A program made the translations under genes and the position numbers. Positions 24,494 through 38,408 of a stretch of 64,000 nucleotides of DNA are shown here, piece by piece. Origin of the DNA: Sistotremastrum niveocremeum HHB9708 (taxonomy: Eukaryota > Basidiomycota > Agaricomycetes > Sistotremastrales > Sistotremastraceae); the NCBI GenBank assembly GCA_001630475.1, contig KV419436.1, positions 184,625 through 248,624 on the forward strand, written 5' to 3'. The notes under the pieces were generated by a model. It was given only the letters and a program-made list of their open reading frames with translations. It did no database searches and was not told where the DNA came from. Each line of letters begins with the position of its first letter. The first letter of the stretch is position 1.

Positions 24494-27400
24494 ATGAACG
24501 CGAACAGGTACTGTATCCTGAATTGACCAAACGCACGATACTGAATGATCATCGACCAGGAGAGACGGAGCCGACTCTGGACTCAAGATGGGATTGAGAG
24601 TACACGGTAGCAGGCACTCCAATGCTGTGATCTCGTCAACATTAACCCTGTCGTAGACGTTCGGGGACACAACTTTCCAACAACGGGCAAAATTCTACAT
24701 CACAAGAAGCAATTCTATGTTCGGTTGGAATGCAATGGAGTATCTTCGATATCAACCCTGTCGGAACGAGGAAGGAATCCGCATTGGTCTGAAACCTTCG
24801 AATTGTGAGCACTTTCTCAGATGATGCCATGTAGTTTTCCGAGTCATATTCGAATTCAGCGCTGATGCATCAGCGTCAATCAAACTCTCAGTATACATGA
24901 AAAATTCGAGAGGCCAGGACGTCGAAATCGGGAGCGTCGAAGAGAAGCTCGAACATCTGGTTTCAGAGAACAACATCGTCCCACCTGGTGAAAGCGAGTC
25001 TTCCACGAACTTGAAAGCATCGTCTGCAGCAGTATAACATCAATTAATTTGACAGGGACAATCAACCGTACTTACGAATTGTCTGAACATGATGGCATTA
25101 AATCAAGCATATCCATGGCATTGACGTTGAAACTATCCTCGACATTAGCGGCATCGTCGGAAAGCACTCCCGTCGTCACCGAAACAATGACTTCGAGTCT
25201 GGCTGGTGCTCACAAAGCATGGGAGAATATAAAGGGCCCTCCAGAGGCCCTCCAGAGCGCTTCCGAGGTTGCCAACCATGCCAGCGATGTTGGTCCCACA
25301 GCCACTCACCTGGCAGACGACCTGCTACCATTTCTGGACCGGATGGATGCATTTGTGCAGCTCGTTTCGAAGATTTCAGAGGTGGAGACATAATCATGCT
25401 TCTAAAGGCAGTTGCTAACAAGGATACACATGCTTCAGATTCATCCGTACGCAAAGATCGCAGTCGATGTGATATTTGCGGGGTATAAGGTAATGTTTCG
25501 GGGTTGTCCTCAACCAGCATTGACCTGGGAGACAGATCCTTCGGGCACAGCAACAGCGTGATGCTTCGTTATCAGAGTTGATCGACGCTATGGATGATAC
25601 ATACGATGTTATCATCAAGGCTAGGCCTCTGTTCGTAGAGGAAAGTCAGAAAAATATTGCAATCAGACTGGTGGAACAAACGACCGAGTGCGGTTATTTT
25701 ATACAAGGTTGTGCGCAAGAACGGAACTTCTGTGAGTGATATCAGAGATGTCGCAATAGTCTCTGACTGATGTAGAACGGTCTATTAGTCAAAAGAGCGG
25801 CCATGAACATTTTAGGTGGCGTAGATGGGAAGATCAAGGAATTCAAGGATAGCTTTCGAGAACTCAAAACAGCCTTCCAATTTCGTGCCGTTATCCAGAC
25901 GGAGATTGTGGTGGCACGAACTCTTGACGTGGTCAAAGACCTCTGTAAGGCTTCTCATCCAGTTTTGACTGTCTTCTGAAGTTTGCTTATTATAGCAATT
26001 GAGATAAACCTCAACGACATGCAGTATATTGGTGACGCAAGTTTTCAACCAGAGAAGGGGTGTATCCCTGGAACACGTACCGAGATTATTGAAGAGATTT
26101 GCCGATGGATCAAGCGCCCAATAGGTCCTAGTCTCGATGGCGTGGACGATACTATTCCCGAGAACGAACCAGAGGGCGCCACTCTTTTCTGGTTAAAAGG
26201 ATTTGCCGGATTGGGAAAATCCGCACTGGCTAACGCAGTAGCAGATCGCTTCACCAAAGGGAAGCGTTTGGGATCATCTTTCATGTTTGATCAATCGAAT
26301 GCCGACAAACGACGGGCCGAGGCAGTCTTCTCCAAAATTTCACGAGATATTGCTGGTCATCTTCCCGTCTGGAAACAGGCTCTCGGTTTCATCATTCAGG
26401 AGCACCCTGATCTCAGAGAGTCACCTTCGGTGCGAAGGCAGTTTGAAGAGTTGATACTTCGTCCCGCTTGGAGCGTCACTTTGACGGGCCCGCTGTTAGT
26501 CGTTATAGATGCACTAGACGAGTGTGGTGGAGCTCCAGCGTCGCGGCAAGAGCTCCTTCATATCCTATCATCTCGCCTCTCCGAACTGCCCCCACATTTT
26601 CGCCTCTTCCTGACTTCACGACCAGAGACCGAGATAGTAGACGCATTCGCCAACTGCAACTATGTCTCACAGAGAGACTTGGCGGCTGTCTCGGAGGATT
26701 CCATTCGCCCCGATCTTGCCGTCTACTTCCAAAATCGACTCGAAACTAGCCGCTTGCAGCCAAAGTTTGAAGCACAATGGCCGGCTCGCAGCTGGATCCC
26801 ACCGATAATCGATCAATCAGAAGGGGTCTTCCAGTGGGCGTTCACGGCCTGCGAGTTTGTACTTTCTAAAGGCCGGGACCCTATCTCGCGTCTCAAAGTA
26901 CTGCTCAATGCTGCTCAGTCAAATATGGGTCTCGATAACCTCTACTTGTCAATATTACGGAACGTTTTCGGATCGGATCCTCACGATGACCGATTGCCGT
27001 CGTTTCGTTCAGTCGTCGGGCGAACTCTGTGTGTTCAAAAACCGCTGAGTGTCTCCGATCTTATCGCTCTCCGCGACCTCGATGAGGAAGCCGGGATCAC
27101 CGAGTCGATCCTTAGTCCATTGGGTTCAGTCCTAACTGGCGTTTTGACCGGAGCCCCTGTTCAAGTGTTTCACACGTCGTTCCGAGACTTTCTTTTCGAC
27201 AGTCATCGTGGCGGCATTTTCCATATCAACGTAGCACACAATGAGAGAATCCTCGCCAAACGATGTTTAGAAGTGTTGAACACCGAACTTGAATTCAACC
27301 TTTGCCAACTCCAGACGTCATACACTGTCCAAGATGCTCACCTTATTGAACAGGCCAAGGCCTCTCTGCGCGCTCGTGGTCTGGGACATTTACTATACGC

Positions 27401-29918
27401 ATCAGCATATTGGTCCAGTCATCTCTCCAAGACTTCGTACAACGAAGAGCTCGCCGCACTTCTCATCACGTTCACTGAGCGCCAATTTCTCTATTGGCTC
27501 GAAATGCTTGGTGCAATCGGTGAGATTTATGTGGCCTGGGGAGCTATGCGAACCTTGATAGAATGGACCACGGTTCGTCGGTGATTGCTGTGTGGTCCAT
27601 CAGGCTCTCATATGTTACCTCGTTAGAACCACAATGATAAACTCTCAGAGTTCGCAAAAGATGTACAAAAATTCATCAGCAATTTCAGCGATGTCATAGC
27701 GCGCAGTCCTCCACACCTATACATCTCGGCACTCCCACTTGCCCCTCGATCTAGTCTCATATCACAGCAGTACCTCTCCCAATTCTCTGGTATACTGGAT
27801 GTTCAAGAGGGGAAGCAACAGACCTGGTCCCCGGTAGATCGAACTTTTGGGGATCGTGGTGATTTTGAGACTAAGGATATCACGTCGATCACATATTCAC
27901 CTGATGGGACTATCCTGATTGCCGTCGCATGGACCGGCCTCGTGTGGCTCTGGAATCCCTCGACGGGTCAATCGATCGCTTCTTTTGATGGGTTTGAAGA
28001 AAGCCGGGCCAGAATTGTTGAAATTTCTCCGGATGGCAGATGTTTTGCCCTTGGCTCCGAAAAGGGAGAAATCATGCTTCGCAATATGAAAACACAGGCA
28101 GTGTTGTGGGGTCCAGAGACCGTAGGAGAGGGCAATGTCTCATGCCTGAGATTCTCGCCTGATGTTCAATTTATTTGCGCCGGAACGGTCCTGGCGTACA
28201 TGGGAGCCTGGGACGTCGCCACTGGCAAGAAAGCGGATACCGGGAGCAGACAACTCAAACTCCACAGCGAACCTGGACGCCGTTTGACTATATCGCATGA
28301 TACGACCCTCGTAGCATGTTCGCCCTACTGGAGCTCACTTGTTCTGTTTCGTCATGGGGATGACACCAAAAAATGGTCGGACCGGCGTGAGATCGCGAGC
28401 TTTACGGATCTAATATGGTCCCTTGCTTTCTCGCCCAGTGGAAAATGTCTGATCTCCGGCCACAATTCTGGAGCCGTCAAGATTTGGGACGTCTATTCAG
28501 GCGACCTGATGACCGATTGCTCCACCCAGCATACAAACCAGATTACATCATTTGCGTTCTCTCCCGACTCTTCCTTCTTCGTTTCTTCCGCTGCTGATCT
28601 CACAGTCCAATTATGGAGTGGAGCAGGCGTCCCAATCGGAAAGGCGCTATCGACTTCCGGCAAACTGAACAAGTTCATTGCTGTTGCGCAGGATGCCAAG
28701 TCTTTTGCAACGTCAGCCTACGACGGTTCCATCTACACATGGGACAGAGCTGTGGTGGAGCAGTCGAGTTTGCTCGACGCAAAGCAAGACTCTCAGCTTC
28801 TCTTCCCCTCTATCATTACAATATCCGACGATGCCAAGCATTTGTATGGAGCCTGCTACGATCATTCCATCCGCGAGTTTGACATGGAGACTGGAGCTGG
28901 GATCGGAGCTCCCATGCGCGGCCACCGCAGCACAATTCGTCACTTGGCGATCTCACCAGATGAATCTCAACTAGTTTCCTGCTCCGATGACAGGACTCTC
29001 CAAATTTGGGACACCAAAACCCGAATGCGAGTTCATGATCCTTTGGAAGGACATACCGATACCATCTTGGCTGCCGCATTCAGCCGTGATGGTACACGGC
29101 TTCTATCCTGTAGTGCAGACGAAACCATACGCATCTGGGATACTGCGACGTGGGCGCCGATCGGGGAGCCTCTCAAAGGACACACTGACACCGTAAGAAC
29201 TGCTGTATTCTTTGATAATGCAGCACGAATCATCTCAGGGTCCGAGGATCAAACAATCCGTATTTGGGATGCTGAGTCTGGGGATCAGATCGGCGAGCCC
29301 CTGAAGCTGCACAACGCAAGTATTCAAGCCATAGCTATTTCCCTCAAAGAGGACATCATTGCTTCCGCCGACTTCTCCGGGATCATCCTGCTCTGGGATC
29401 CATCCACTGTATCTTCGACACGCGGAGTTCATCATACCCTCCATCACGGCATTGATGTAGTGGAATTTCTCGCATTTTCTGTTGACGGAACACGATTGTT
29501 ATCCGCTGGCGATGATCAGACTATCTGCTTATGGGATGTCGCTACTGGCAAACTGATTGGCAAGCCTTTTGAAGGCCATGGTGGTCAGATCGTCAGGGCG
29601 TTCTTTTTGGAAGATAAAAGTATTGTCTCAGCTTCCAATGACGGATCAATTCGTATCTGGGACATCGAGGCAGAATCACCTGAGCCCGAATCTGAAATGG
29701 ATTTGCAAAAATCATTTCCGCGGATTGACCGTGATGGTTGGGTTCATTCAGATGATGATCCACCGAAGTTGCTCTTCTGGCTTCCTCCCCATTACCGTCC
29801 TGGGTTCCAATGGGGTCGATGTCGCAAGGTTATAGGGTGTGAGCCAGTGGATATTGATTTTTCTCGCTTCCGACATGGGGAAAATTGGGTGAAGTGTATA
29901 AAGTCGGCGAATTACTGA
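24494..29918 (+). CDS. NWD-C: C2-like / NACHT / WD40 STAND protein, apparent B/D recombinant
   Basis: Ten exons in phase: 24494-24507, 24560-24606, 24657-24804, 24860-24987, 25056-25381, 25439-25489, 25536-25731, 25789-25944, 25996-27572 and 27627-29918, about 1644 aa with no stop. The same domain order as NWD-A: C2-like (VRGHNFPTTG, NPHWSETFEL), helical domain (HPYAKIAVDV), NACHT (P-loop GFAGLGKSA, Walker B LLVVIDALDECGG), 14 WD40 repeats and the WLPPHYRPGFQWGRC tail. The first 850 or so residues resemble NWD-D (CGYFIQGCAQE, NLNDMQYIG, RRAEAVFSKISRD), whereas from about nucleotide 27425 onward, including the last intron and all WD40 repeats, it closely matches NWD-B. I infer unequal crossing-over or gene conversion between tandem copies, pairing one NACHT switch with another paralogue's sensor. 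Confidence 0.9.
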
Positions 29919-30204
29919 TCACGAGATAGCTGGATTCGGATCTTGCGAAGTGAGATCGTACGGTACTATCTATTGTGATCGTGTAGTAAGATATTCTCTT
30001 GTATTCCTTGTAGTGTGTCGACGTGAACCTTTTTTGGAGATAAACGATAATTGGAATACAATGTCAAAACTCAATGCGTGCAAATACGCTTCGCTGTCGT
30101 CAAATATCGTGAGTTCAGAAGGGGTAATCAATGAGAGAGATTACGCACCACACTCACAAGCCTAATTGATATGCAAAGATGCTGAACGAAGACCCTGATT
30201 CAAT

Positions 30205-31920
30205 GGATACTCATAGTCAACAAACAAAGCTTCCGACATCGGACTCATATCCGATACCCGACGCTGCTTCCGACCCTGTCAAGATTTTAGAACACCGGGA
30301 TGATCGTGATCGAAGATTCCTGATCGCCGTATGATTCTCTCGATCGATCTGCGCAGTTCGACTCTAAGTTACGTGGAGTGAGTCAGTCAAGCTGCTTCTA
30401 TATCGGGAAAGAGACTTACGACGTTGACAGCGGTGATCCTGCCTTCTTTGGGCACGTTGCCGCACGTGGCGCTTGTCATGCTCTTGATTCATTCGTGGGA
30501 GTGACGCAGATCTTGGATTCGATTCAGGTAAGACAGACCTTGTCTTGGAGGAGGGATCGTATAACACGTTTGAGAACTGATAGTCGTGCTGTGATGCACG
30601 AGGTCGGAATCGGTGCGCTCGACAACCGCGGGACGAAGAGGCAATCGGAGAGAGACGTGATAGTTGCAGAAGGAGAACACGCGTACGAGGAGCCAGCGAT
30701 GGGAGAAGCAGTTCTAGACGATGGATTGATCCGATCGTGAAGACAACCAACAAAAAGTTTGCACGTACATCATTCATCCACATCTTTGGCATATCGACCT
30801 GTGTTCCAATTCAGGAGTAAACTTGAACTCTCATAAAATTCCGCAGCGCCATCTCGGTGATCCTCCGATGAAAAACTGACGCTGACCAACGCTCGCAGTG
30901 CTATTGATTGACCGGAGCGAAATGGGAAGTGAAGGAGGATAAAATTCGTGAGACTGGAGGATGGGTGCGATAGCGATACGATGAGCGATGGAGACTCGCG
31001 AGAGATAGAGAGCAATTTCAAGTCTGTCTGGCGCTGACTCGTCCTGCGTCCTGCTGCGGCTCGACGACGAGATCGCGAGTACACGTCCGGCGATCGCGTC
31101 TGTCCTGAGATTATCATGAGGCCTTGTAGGAGACAGGGAGGAGAAGAAAAGCTTACGGGATGTACGCCTGACCCAGATGAAGCTCTCTTATATCCCGATA
31201 TCCACGGATGGCCCTCTCAAGATGGCGTGTTGCATGCCACGTCACCTTCGCTGTCTGAGTCAGTTGAATACCCGTCTTCATCCCAAGGAGCTGAGTTGAT
31301 CGATGACACTCGGTTGAAATACTCGATTAGTCAAGAGAAGAAATACACCGACGTAAATAGTCTCAACAGGAGGCCGTATGACTGGCGATGATATGACTCG
31401 TGTCGTCTGAAGACGATGCTCCTGCAGGGTTGCAGGTACGTATCCATTGTTGAGGAGGGGTGCGATCATACGCAATGGCAATGTGAGCTGATCCCAATAA
31501 GTATTGCTGGACGACGGCCGTGTTGCATGGAGAGGACGAAGAGGGAGAACAGTAGGTGGCACGCTCCATTTCGCGGTCCTGCACGCGCTGTAGTAGAACA
31601 GTGTGACTAAGAGGTGTCATCGATCAGCTTGGGTTCGAAGGTGAGAACGGAGGCTACACTCACAAAGCAAGAACAAATTGGACCGCTCAGCAATCCGGAT
31701 GACATGACACGGATCCAAAAAATGATACTGGTGAAGCCGACGAATCGTAGCTCATTCCGATGACGTGAATTTTCAAGATAGAGTTAATATATCGTTCCAA
31801 AAGGATAGACGATGTAATTGCTCTAGTCACATCTGAGAAACGCGGATCGAGTATTCGTGGCTTAGATGAAGGCGACGGCTTCAACTTTCGGGAAAAGCCG
31901 GTTGCTCTCATTTTTTCGCG
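30205..31920. repeat. Intergenic duplication block, copy 3 (3' of NWD-C), truncated
   Basis: Third, shorter copy of the block found after NWD-A and NWD-B. It begins with the same 3' flank (GGACTCATATCCGATACCCGA) and ends after the GATGAAGGCGACGGCTTCAA landmark near 31885. It lacks the distal kilobase present in copies 1 and 2, which is why NWD-C and NWD-D are only 2.4 kb apart. No gene supported. Confidence 0.65.
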
Positions 31921-32337
31921 CAACTCGACTGAGCTTCACGATTCATCAGATAATTCGTCTACGTGAGTGCTGATGCGAGGGTCAAGATCGGATTGGAGAT
32001 CTTCCAAGGACAAGAAATCAGGCTGGAGCAAGGGCTGGAGCCGCTGGAAAGACAATTTCCTTAGCTCCGTTGACGCGACGATGCGCCACAAATAAGATAC
32101 TTGTAGACCTTGTTAGACGACCCGATGGAGCCCCAATTATAATATGCACTTGCAGGGAAGCAAGAAAAGCATCGCTGGTGATCCAGGATCGTTTCTGGAC
32201 GTTCATTGTCGGAGAATGAAACCTACCGCGCCTCAGTCGCGGCACTCTCTTGGACACTCTCGTCGTCTCCAACTCGACTATCCTCTCACCGGCTTTCTTT
32301 GGCAGTGAGAAGCTGCTGCGTCATTCAGCCATTCAAA

Positions 32338-35300
32338 ATGGCAGAGACTGGTAGCCACGCGAAAAACGCAGTTAACAGGCGTAGTACGGGCAGGTGCGGA
32401 TGTCGCTAGGGCTCGACCTCATCCATCCATTTGACGCGTAAATTGGTGCACGCAGTGACTTTACAACTCAGGTAGCATTGGAGGTCTTTGGTGAGCATGG
32501 AATTTTGGATCGTCACGCGTCTGCATTCGCTGAACGACGTATAGGAATGTGTGGCGCCAATTTTCCCCCAACGCTCGACTTTGTGAAACGGAATAAACGT
32601 TTCTTCCTTGAACTGGAGTACGATGGACAATCATGGAGATCTTCACTATCGGAGAGAGAGACCTCTCCTGTGTGGCTTGAATCTTGTATCTTCAACATGT
32701 ACGGGGTTCGTGGTTCAGTCTTACTATCTTGCTGATCCCTACACACAGCGACAAGCCTCTCAAGATCCTTAAGATCAAAGCTTTCGTCAAACATATGATC
32801 AGCGACGATGTCTTGCTGGGAGATGTCGAAGAGAACCTATGGGAACTGGAGAGTCAATTAAGCGCCGATGGTGAGCGTTCGTAACGCGATCGTTCATGTG
32901 GACTGACCTGGCATCAGACTTCACGGAATACCATCGATCTCTTACAAATGCTACATCCCCTTCCCAAGGCCCTACCATTTCCTTTAAAATACGTCTGACC
33001 AGTCCCACCACAATCGCCAAATCCAGCCTCGATTTTGCCCACCTCCAAGTAGAAAGTCTTCAGAAGCCTCCAGGAACGTTGCGAAGAATATCTGGCGTCT
33101 TCTCAAAGTCACATGTCAATGCATTCCACACTGTAGAGCCGTTGGCGAACGACATCAAATCATTCCTTTCACGTATTGAAGGGTTCGTCAAGCTTGTTCA
33201 TCGAGTTTCCGAGGTATGCGTTTATAAGATACATCAACTATTATGTCAACAATCTTTCTAGGTCCACCCGTATGCTAAGCTCGCTGTGGACGTATTCACT
33301 TTAGCATATACGGTGTGTTCTGTGGCTCTTTTTCAGCCAGCATATTGGTTCTCAGACTTCTCTATTGATAGATTCTTTCCGAGCAACAACAGCGCGACAG
33401 AGCGCTTTCAAATCTCGTTCAAGTCATGGATTCGACCTATGAATTCATTCTTCATGCACGTCCTCTCTTCGAGGAAGAGTCCCAAAGAAAACTAGGTGAT
33501 CGACTGGTACAACAAACGTTGGAATGCGGATACTTTATCCAAGCTTGTGCGCAAGAAAAGAACTTCTGTATGTTTGATGATGATCCATCCACCGTTGTTT
33601 CCTATCGCTCACAAGTTCTTTGCCTCAAGTTAAACGAGCACTCAGCAATATCGCGAGCGCACTTGATGCGAAAATCATGGAATACGAAGTTGGCTTTGCC
33701 GTCCTCCTGCAAGCCTTTCAGCAAAGTGCTGTTGTTCACACCGAGATCGTCGTCCTCCAGAGCGTTCGAATCATCGAAAATATTTGTAGGTCTTCCTCCC
33801 AGGTTGAGACATACTCTAACGACATACCAGCTCTCGATGTGAACCTGAACGACATGCAGTATGTCGGTGAGGCCAGTTTTGTTCCCGAGAAAGGATGCTT
33901 GGATGGGACTCGAACCGAACTGCTCGACGTCATCAGCCAATGGATCATGCGGCCGGTAAATTCCGCCGGCGCTTCTTTGTTCTGGCTCACTGGCTTCCCG
34001 GGTTCTGGAAAATCTGCCCTCGCGCATTCGATCGCTGAACGTTTCTTCGTTCGAAAGAGACTTGGATCTTGCTTCGTCTTTGAACAATCGACTGCAACTA
34101 AACGACGTGCCGAGGCCGTATTCTCCAATATTTCGCGCGACCTTACCGGGCTCATCCCGGAATGGAAAGAATCAGTTGGCCGGATCATCCAGGAAGTTCC
34201 GGACCTTCGACATACGCCTTCTGTACGGAGACAATTCGAGGAGTTGATCGTTCGTCCCGCGAAAGAAATGACCCTCGTCGGACCGATATTGATTGTGTTA
34301 GATGCTCTTGATGAATGCGGCGGAGATACGGCAGCAGTCAAAGAACTTCGGTATATTCTATCTTCGCGTCTGGATGAGCTCCCTTCCAACTTTCGATTCT
34401 TTTTGACCTCTCGTCCCCATATCGATCTGGAGAACGCCTTCAAAGGAAGAACTCATGTTGCAAGACACGACCTGAGATGCATCGCCAAAGATTCCATCGA
34501 TCACGATCTCGAACTTTACTATCGCGAGCGACTACATGGAATACCTCTTCTCGAAAGACACTGGCCGAATGAAGGCTGGATCCCGATCTTGGTGCAAAAT
34601 TCAGAGGGCCTATTCCAATGGGCTTTCACGGCCTGCGAATTTATACTCGAACGAGGACGAAATCATATTCAGCGCCTTGAAACTCTCCTCCAGAAACCTG
34701 ATTTCAAAAGCTCGGATAGTCTGAACGCCTCAGCCGGGCTGAAGGTCCTGAATGCGTTGTATTCCTCCATACTGCACAATATTTTCGCCTTCGACGACAA
34801 TGATGACCGACTTCCGGGCTTTCGTTCTGTCTTGGGTCGCACTCTTTGTGTTCGCACTCCCCTCCACATGACAGATATCGCTTCCCTTCGTGGTCCCGAG
34901 GAGAGCGAGGAGACGACGGAATCAATCCTGAAATGGATGGGGTCGGTCTTAACGGGTGTTTCGCCCGAGTCTCCAGGTCGTGTACAAAGCTTCCACACAT
35001 CTTTCCGAGACTTCGTCTTCAGCAAGGAACGCAGCGGTATTTACTACATCGACCCTAATCTACGAGAAGAAGCCCTAGCCAGAAGTTGCTTGACGATCAT
35101 GAACACCGGACTCCAATTTAATGTTTGCGAGCTAGACACCTCATATACGTTTGGAGATCCTCAAAGCGTTCACCCAAGACTACACGATCGAGTCTCACCG
35201 TCCCTGTTCTATGCCGCGAACTTGTGGTCAAGTCATCTTGTCGAAACCGAATTCCACCCCGAGTTGGCAGCACTCCTACATACATTCACTGAAACTTGCC

Positions 35301-37742
35301 AATTTCTATACTGGCTCGAACTGTTGGGCTTAGCAGGCAACATCTTTGTGGCTGGAGGTGTTATGAAGTCTGTTACTGCTTGGGTCAAGGTAGTGATTGG
35401 TTCTATATGTAGATCCCCGTTACATATTGAGATTTTGTTAGGACAACGACGGAAGTCTTGCCGCGTTTGGAGAAGATGCGGAAAATTTTATCAACAATTT
35501 TGCCGATGTGATTGCACGTAGCCCCTCTCATCTCTACATATCTGCCCTCCCGTTCTCGCCCGAAACTAGTCTAGTTTCCAGCCGGTTTTCACCACATTTT
35601 GACGGAACGATCAAGGTCTCCAGGGGCAAACCCAAAGCTTGGAATGCTTTAGAACGAGTTTTTGGTGAACGAGGTGATGCGGAAACAAAGAGAGTTGTAT
35701 CAATGGCGTTCTCGCCAGATGGCGTCAATTTAGTTGCCATCACTGAAGATGGCCTCGTCAGGCTGTGGAATCCTGCGACCGGTCTATGCTCGTCTTCTTT
35801 GACCGAGAGCGGTACCTTTCATTCAACGGTCGCGGCGGTGTCTCCCAACGGCTGCTTCTTTGTATTGGGATCCAAACCCACCAGCTCGTCCGTACAAATC
35901 GTCTTCAGAGATTTCAAAACGCTAGCTGTGGTTTGGGAGCCCATCACCGTCAGCGCAAGTGATATTTTATGTTTGCGATTCAGCCCTGACGGCACGATGC
36001 TATGGGTGGGAGACGCCTTGGGACGCATCGGAGCCTGGAATACGAAAGACGGCACAAATATTGTGCCAATGCAGAAACTCTGCGATGACAGCCAATCGAC
36101 TACTGCATTATGCACAGCGATATCCTTCGATACTACGTACTCAGCTTGCGCTTTTCATCGTCATGAGTCTATTACCCTCGACATCTTTAAAAGAGATGGG
36201 AGCGGCTCACCATGGTCCCCGATACACAGATTCAAGCAGACAGTCGATCCGATTAGAGCCCTAGAGTTCTCGCCCGATGGCCGACGGGTTGTTTGTGGAC
36301 ACGAATCTGGAGTGCTCGAGATGTGGTCTGTTGAAACGGGAGAGTGTGTAACAAAGTCACTCGTTCGACACAATGCAGCTGTAGCTTCTGCGGCCTTTTC
36401 ACCTGATGGAAAGTTACTTCTTTCGTCATCAGCCGATCATACTGTTCGACTATGGGACGGTGAATCCGGTTCTCCGATCGGAAAACCATTGACGGGACTG
36501 GGAGATAGCCCAGCCATGGTATTCTGTCCTTCCGGAGATCAAATAGTCACCGGTTCATCCAACGGCGTCCTATGCTTATGGGATAGAGCCACCGTGGTGC
36601 AATTCAATTCCAGAGAACAAGAAGACAGGTCGTCTTTGACCGATCTTGCGATCTCACCTGATGGCCGACATATGTTCACATCCACCTCGGACGCTTCAAT
36701 CAGGAACTATCAAATTACCGCAAGCCCCACGGGTGATCAGGCGAGATTGATGTCTCAATTACATGGACATAGCGGCAAGATCAATCGCATGGCGATCTCT
36801 CCCGATGGAAGAATACTCGTTTCTTGCTCGCAGGATGCCACCATCTGTGTTTGGGATGCCGAAACTGGAGCTTCAGTACGAGAACCATTGACTGGGCACA
36901 CCGAGGAGATTCTTTGCGTGGCCTTTAGAGCTGACGGAGAACGACTTCTATCTGGAGGCCGTGATCAGGTCCTCCACATATGGGATACCAAGTCATGGGA
37001 AAGGACTCAGGTCACTCTGACCGGCCACTGCGATGCTGTGACCTCAGCTCAATATTTTCCGGACGGAAATCGGATCATATCAGGCTCTCGTAATGAGGTA
37101 ATCTTTATCTGGGATGCAGAGAACGGACGAATAGTTGGAAAACCCATCAGGTTTCACACAGCCTCGATCAGCGAGATAGCGATCTCTCCGACAGAGGATC
37201 TTGTCGCATCTTCATCTTACAATGGTGAGATAATTCTGTGGAATCCAAAGACCCTCGACAGGCATCAAAACCTATGGCACGGCGGCGGAATGGTACGCTC
37301 GCTTGTATTTTCCAAAGATGGACGGAGCCTATTATCGACGAGCACTGGACGTACAACTTGTCTGTGGAACACAGAAACTGGAGCATTGGTGACGAAACCT
37401 TGGGAAGGCCATGCTTCAGGGGTCACACGTGCCCGCTTCTTCGACGACGAAACCCGAGTCATTTCTTCTTCCAACGACGGAGTCATTCGGATTTGGGATA
37501 AAGCTCAGGACGAGACTAGTCCGGCTTCTGAACTCCAGATTTTGTTCCCGCGAATCAGTTATGATGGATGGATTCAATCAGATGATGAAGACCCGAAATT
37601 GCTATTTTGGTTGCCTCCACTCTACTGGCCGAATTTTGTATGGAACCGATGCAGGACTTTGATCGGCGCGGAACCTCTGATGCTTGATTTCGATCGATTT
37701 GAACACGGGAAGCGCTGGACTCACTGTCGAACGAGAAGCTGA
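32338..37742 (+). CDS. NWD-D: C2-like / NACHT / WD40 STAND protein, most divergent member, intact
   Basis: Ten exons in phase: 32338-32393, 32456-32490, 32545-32698, 32749-32870, 32918-33213, 33262-33312, 33372-33567, 33630-33785, 33831-35389 and 35442-37742, about 1641 aa. Exons 6 to 8 have the same lengths as in NWD-C (51, 196, 156 nt), confirming the model. Domains: C2-like start (MCGANFPPTLDF, SPVWLESCIF), helical domain (HPYAKLAVDV, LECGYFIQACAQ), NACHT (P-loop GFPGSGKSA, Walker B ILIVLDALDECGG, FLTSRPHID), 14 WD40 repeats and a diverged tail (WLPPLYWPNFVWNRC). Its upstream region does not share the promoter block of A and B, and it lacks the 10.6-kb spacing, so it is probably the older member from which the other lineage diverged. 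No defect seen. Confidence 0.9.
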
Positions 37743-38408
37743 AGTCTGTCATCCGGATATGATGAGAAATTAAGAATTCCTAACTTTCTTACTGTATCGT
37801 TTTTTGGCCATAAGGGGTGTGAAATGCATTAATGAGAATTAATCTGAAAAATTTGCTAGGACTACATGGCTGGCCAGTTTTTGACTCAAACGCTGCTCGA
37901 GTGTACTTACTAAGTAGGGAGCACTTCCGAAACCCGCTGCGACCGCCAAAATGGGAAGCCATTTTTACTTCCGCTTTTCCGGGATCCCCAACATGACAGA
38001 ATTCGCCAGACACGCCTTGACACAAGCACGACGGTGCTTATTTGATCTCTCGACCATGACCTTTGATGGCCTGGCCTGATGAACGCGACTCCTCCAGGCT
38101 GCTCGCGGTTAGACGGCTTAGCTACTAGCTCCCCCTGCGGCATCAAGCTCATCGCAAATTCTGCCCCCAATTAAGACCATTTCGACACTCAGGGATTCAC
38201 TTCCAGTCAAGCTTCCAGTAAATGTCACTATGTCAGTTACTAAGGGGACAATGAAGCCGAGCCAGAGATATGTCGTCCGATGAACCACTCAGTCCGCAGT
38301 ATTCCTGGGCTGTGCATCAAGCCCAACTCGCTGCGGAGACAGGTCTCCTTTTCATATATCACTTCGTCGCTCGTTCTATCTCAGTGCCCAGATTCTCTAC
38401 CAGCTCTA
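37743..38408. other. Intergenic region
   Basis: About 670 bp between NWD-D and the DUF7330 gene. A frame starting MSSDEPLSPQ at 38270 is open but is not needed by the downstream gene, whose exons fit from 38409. Nothing else recognised. Confidence 0.4.
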
